From JAFGHJ01 sp964606065 (lineage in GTDB: Bacteria > Hydrothermota > UBA3072), in the NCBI GenBank assembly GCA_964606065.1, contig CAZSEX010000058.1, positions 1 to 7,318 of the forward strand: DNA of 7,318 bases. Reading direction: 5' to 3'. The notes under the pieces are model-generated. The model made no database searches. It had not been told where the DNA came from and saw only the letters and a program-made list of their open reading frames with translations. This document shows positions 6,008-7,318 of the stretch, piece by piece (the stretch's first letter is position 1; each line of letters begins with the position of its first letter). Position numbers and translations under genes: made by a program.

Positions 6008-6554
6008 ACCATTCCTGATAGCTTTTATAATACGCGTACTGGGATTAACCTGGAGAATAAAATTCAAGGGGATTTCTCGCTTAGAACGCTACAATTTTAA
6101 AGTCCTTTATGTGTTCTGGCATGAATACTATATTCCCGCGGTGTATTCGAATATTGGTTCGGGTATCGGGGTGCTGGTAAGCTCGAGCAGAGATGGAAAA
6201 TTATCCGGCAGAGTGCTAAAACTTCTCGGGTATAAACCTTTTAGACCGAAAACGGGAGAAAAAGAAATAAAAGCTTTGATGGATTTAATAAATTACGGAA
6301 AAAATGGTAATCATATCGCCGTTACCCCCGACGGACCGGCGGGACCGAGAAGAAAAGCTAAAAAAGGCGTGTTACATATTGCCAAGAGAACCGGGCTGCC
6401 TATTTTCGCGGTATCGATTAAAGCTCATCCCGTTATTCGATTTTCTTCCTGGGACAAGCTCATGATGCCTCTGCCCTTCGCAAGAATCGAATTTTCAATG
6501 AAAGGTCCCATAAAAAACCCCGGTATTGAAACTTTAGAAAAACATCTTTCATGA
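5967..6554 (+). CDS. DUF374 family lysophospholipid acyltransferase-like protein, probable late lipid A acyltransferase
   Basis: From ATG 5967 the protein has 195 residues. A GTG at 5952 would add five and an ATG at 5982 would remove ten. An N-terminal hydrophobic stretch (about 8-28) probably anchors it to the inner membrane. DUF374 landmarks follow: VFWHEYY (49-55, with H52 the probable catalytic base), VSSSRDGKLSGRVLKLLGY (71-89), TPDGPAGPRRKAKKG (120-134), AKRTGLPIFAVSIKA and SWDKLMMPLPFAR (161-173). The usual RGSS-type motif before the helix KALMDL is replaced by FRPKTGEKEI (92-101). The C-terminus is short and stops within the TCATGA shared with the convergent gene. DUF374 includes LpxJ, a late lipid A acyltransferase described in epsilonproteobacteria, and the 41-base overlap with lpxB supports a lipid A role. 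Acceptor and acyl chain cannot be read from the sequence. Confidence 0.85.
   Translation: MIRSPMKSFLWFIEPFLIAFIIRVLGLTWRIKFKGISRLERYNFKVLYVFWHEYYIPAVYSNIGSGIGVLVSSSRDGKLSGRVLKLLGYKPFRPKTGEKEIKALMDLINYGKNGNHIAVTPDGPAGPRRKAKKGVLHIAKRTGLPIFAVSIKAHPVIRFSSWDKLMMPLPFARIEFSMKGPIKNPGIETLEKHLS
6549..6554. other. Shared palindrome holding both convergent stop codons
   Basis: TCATGA is its own reverse complement. On the + strand it gives Ser-stop for the DUF374 gene, and on the - strand Ser-stop for the ABC transporter gene. The two coding regions thus overlap by six bases, with no room for an intergenic terminator. Confidence 0.9.
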
Positions 6555-7318
6555 ACCGGAATTACCAAATTGAATATCGTAGAGTTTTTTATACAGACCG
6601 CCCTTGCTTAACAACGTCTCATGCGTACCCTTTTCTACAATTCTGCCTTCGCTTATAACAATAATCCTGTCCGCGTTTATTACCGTCGAAAGTCTATGGG
6701 CGATTATTAAAGCCGTCCTGCCGTAAAGCAACTCAGCCATAGCATCCCTGAGCAATTTTTCCGCCTCGGCGTCCAGTGAAGAGGTCGCTTCATCTAAAAT
6801 CAAAATAGGTGAATCCTTAAGTAAAGCTCTGGCTACAGCGATTCTCTGCTTTTCTCCTCCCGAAATTCTCCCTCCTTTTTCCCCTATCACAGTATCCAAT
6901 CCCTCGGGCATCTTCTCGATCAAATATTCCAGACGGCTCTTTTTCAGGACTTCGAACATCTTTTCGTCTGAAACGTTCATTTTACCGTACTTAAGATTAT
7001 CTCTTATGGAATCGTTGAAAAGTATTACATCCTGGGGTACCATACCTATATTATCACGGAGACTGGAAAGAGTATAGTCTCTTATATCCCTTCCGTCGAT
7101 CTCAATCCCGCCTTCCCGTGGATCAAAAAAACGCGGAATCAGCTGAACCAGAGTTGTTTTACCCGCACCTGAAGGCCCCACTATAGCCACGGTTTCTCCT
7201 TTTTTTATTTCTAAATTTATATTTTTCAAGGCGTAGTGTTCATTGTCATAAGAAAAGGAGACATTTGAAAATCTTATGTAAGATTTAAAAGAATCGAGGA
7301 CAAATTTCCCCGAATCGT
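6549..7318 (-). CDS. msbA: MsbA-like lipid A/multidrug ABC exporter, C-terminal nucleotide-binding part (5' end outside window)
   Basis: About 255 residues are visible. The reading frame stays open to the right edge, so the gene is partial; the TTG at 7227-7229 is an internal Leu codon, not a start. Upstream of it the frame encodes IRFSNVSFSYDNEHYALKN, the usual beginning of an exporter ATPase domain with its aromatic A-loop. Then come Walker A GPSGAGKT (bases 7155-7178), Q-loop VPQDVILF, signature RISGGEKQR (Glu where LSGGQ has Gln), Walker B ILILDEATSSLD and H-loop AHRLST. The order and the linker are those of type I exporters with an N-terminal six-helix membrane domain, which lies beyond the window. 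Next to lpxB and DUF374, MsbA (ATP-driven lipid A flipping) is the best guess, but a general multidrug or lipid exporter cannot be excluded. The gene converges on the lipid A operon instead of joining it. Confidence 0.85.
   Translation of the reverse strand, partial: DSGKFVLDSFKSYIRFSNVSFSYDNEHYALKNINLEIKKGETVAIVGPSGAGKTTLVQLIPRFFDPREGGIEIDGRDIRDYTLSSLRDNIGMVPQDVILFNDSIRDNLKYGKMNVSDEKMFEVLKKSRLEYLIEKMPEGLDTVIGEKGGRISGGEKQRIAVARALLKDSPILILDEATSSLDAEAEKLLRDAMAELLYGRTALIIAHRLSTVINADRIIVISEGRIVEKGTHETLLSKGGLYKKLYDIQFGNSGS

Noticed and set aside
6520..6559. CCGGT (6520-6524) and ACCGG (6555-6559) as a bidirectional terminator at the convergent junction
   Set aside because: Only five pairs enclose about 30 bases of loop, with no T-tract on either side.
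6549..7229. Treating the ABC gene as a complete 226-residue protein starting at TTG 7229
   Set aside because: The frame continues without stop to the right edge and encodes the typical start of an exporter nucleotide-binding domain, so the TTG is an internal Leu codon and the gene is partial.

Overview
The window is an ordinary chromosomal stretch from a Gram-negative, lipid A-making bacterium. It is AT-rich, with many AGA/AGG and ATA codons and K/E/I-rich proteins. The evidence for an outer membrane is lpxB, a DUF374 acyltransferase and an MsbA-like ABC exporter. The block radical-SAM DUF512 / der / plsY recalls gene orders common in Firmicutes and several deep-branching or uncultivated phyla. 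The oxidoreductase-lpxB-DUF374 part recalls lipid A clusters of Deltaproteobacteria-like genomes. I infer a deep-branching or candidate-phylum diderm, but the sequence alone does not fix the taxon.

Layout: (1) 42-650 +, a stand-alone receiver-domain response regulator with a DUF4388/PATAN-like tail, probably the end of an operon that begins outside the window. (2) 651-826, the only intergenic gap of any size; its last 80 bases are an inverted array of degenerate 8-bp units (GTTRG-N3 units, then CCAAC-N3 units) that abuts the next start codon. (3) 827-6554 +, a compact run of six genes that overlap or lie 3-10 bases apart: DUF512 radical SAM protein, der, plsY, a Gfo/Idh/MocA oxidoreductase, lpxB and a DUF374 acyltransferase. 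(4) 6549-7318 -, the 3' part of an ABC exporter gene (MsbA type) that enters from the right edge and ends in the same six bases, TCATGA, as the DUF374 gene.

The genes join ribosome assembly (Der) to envelope building. PlsY makes lysophosphatidic acid for phospholipids, LpxB makes the lipid A disaccharide, the DUF374 protein probably adds a late acyl chain, and the ABC exporter probably flips the product across the inner membrane. The oxidoreductase directly upstream of lpxB resembles, in family and position, the GnnA enzymes that prepare 3-amino UDP-GlcNAc for amide-rich lipid A.

I saw no RNA gene, CRISPR array, insertion sequence or clear terminator. I do not see a wholly new system. The most interesting points are the inverted octamer array next to a start codon without Shine-Dalgarno sequence, the degenerate G4/G5 motifs in the second GTPase domain of Der, the GnnA-like gene in place of the frequent plsY neighbour gpsA, and the fused convergent stop codons.
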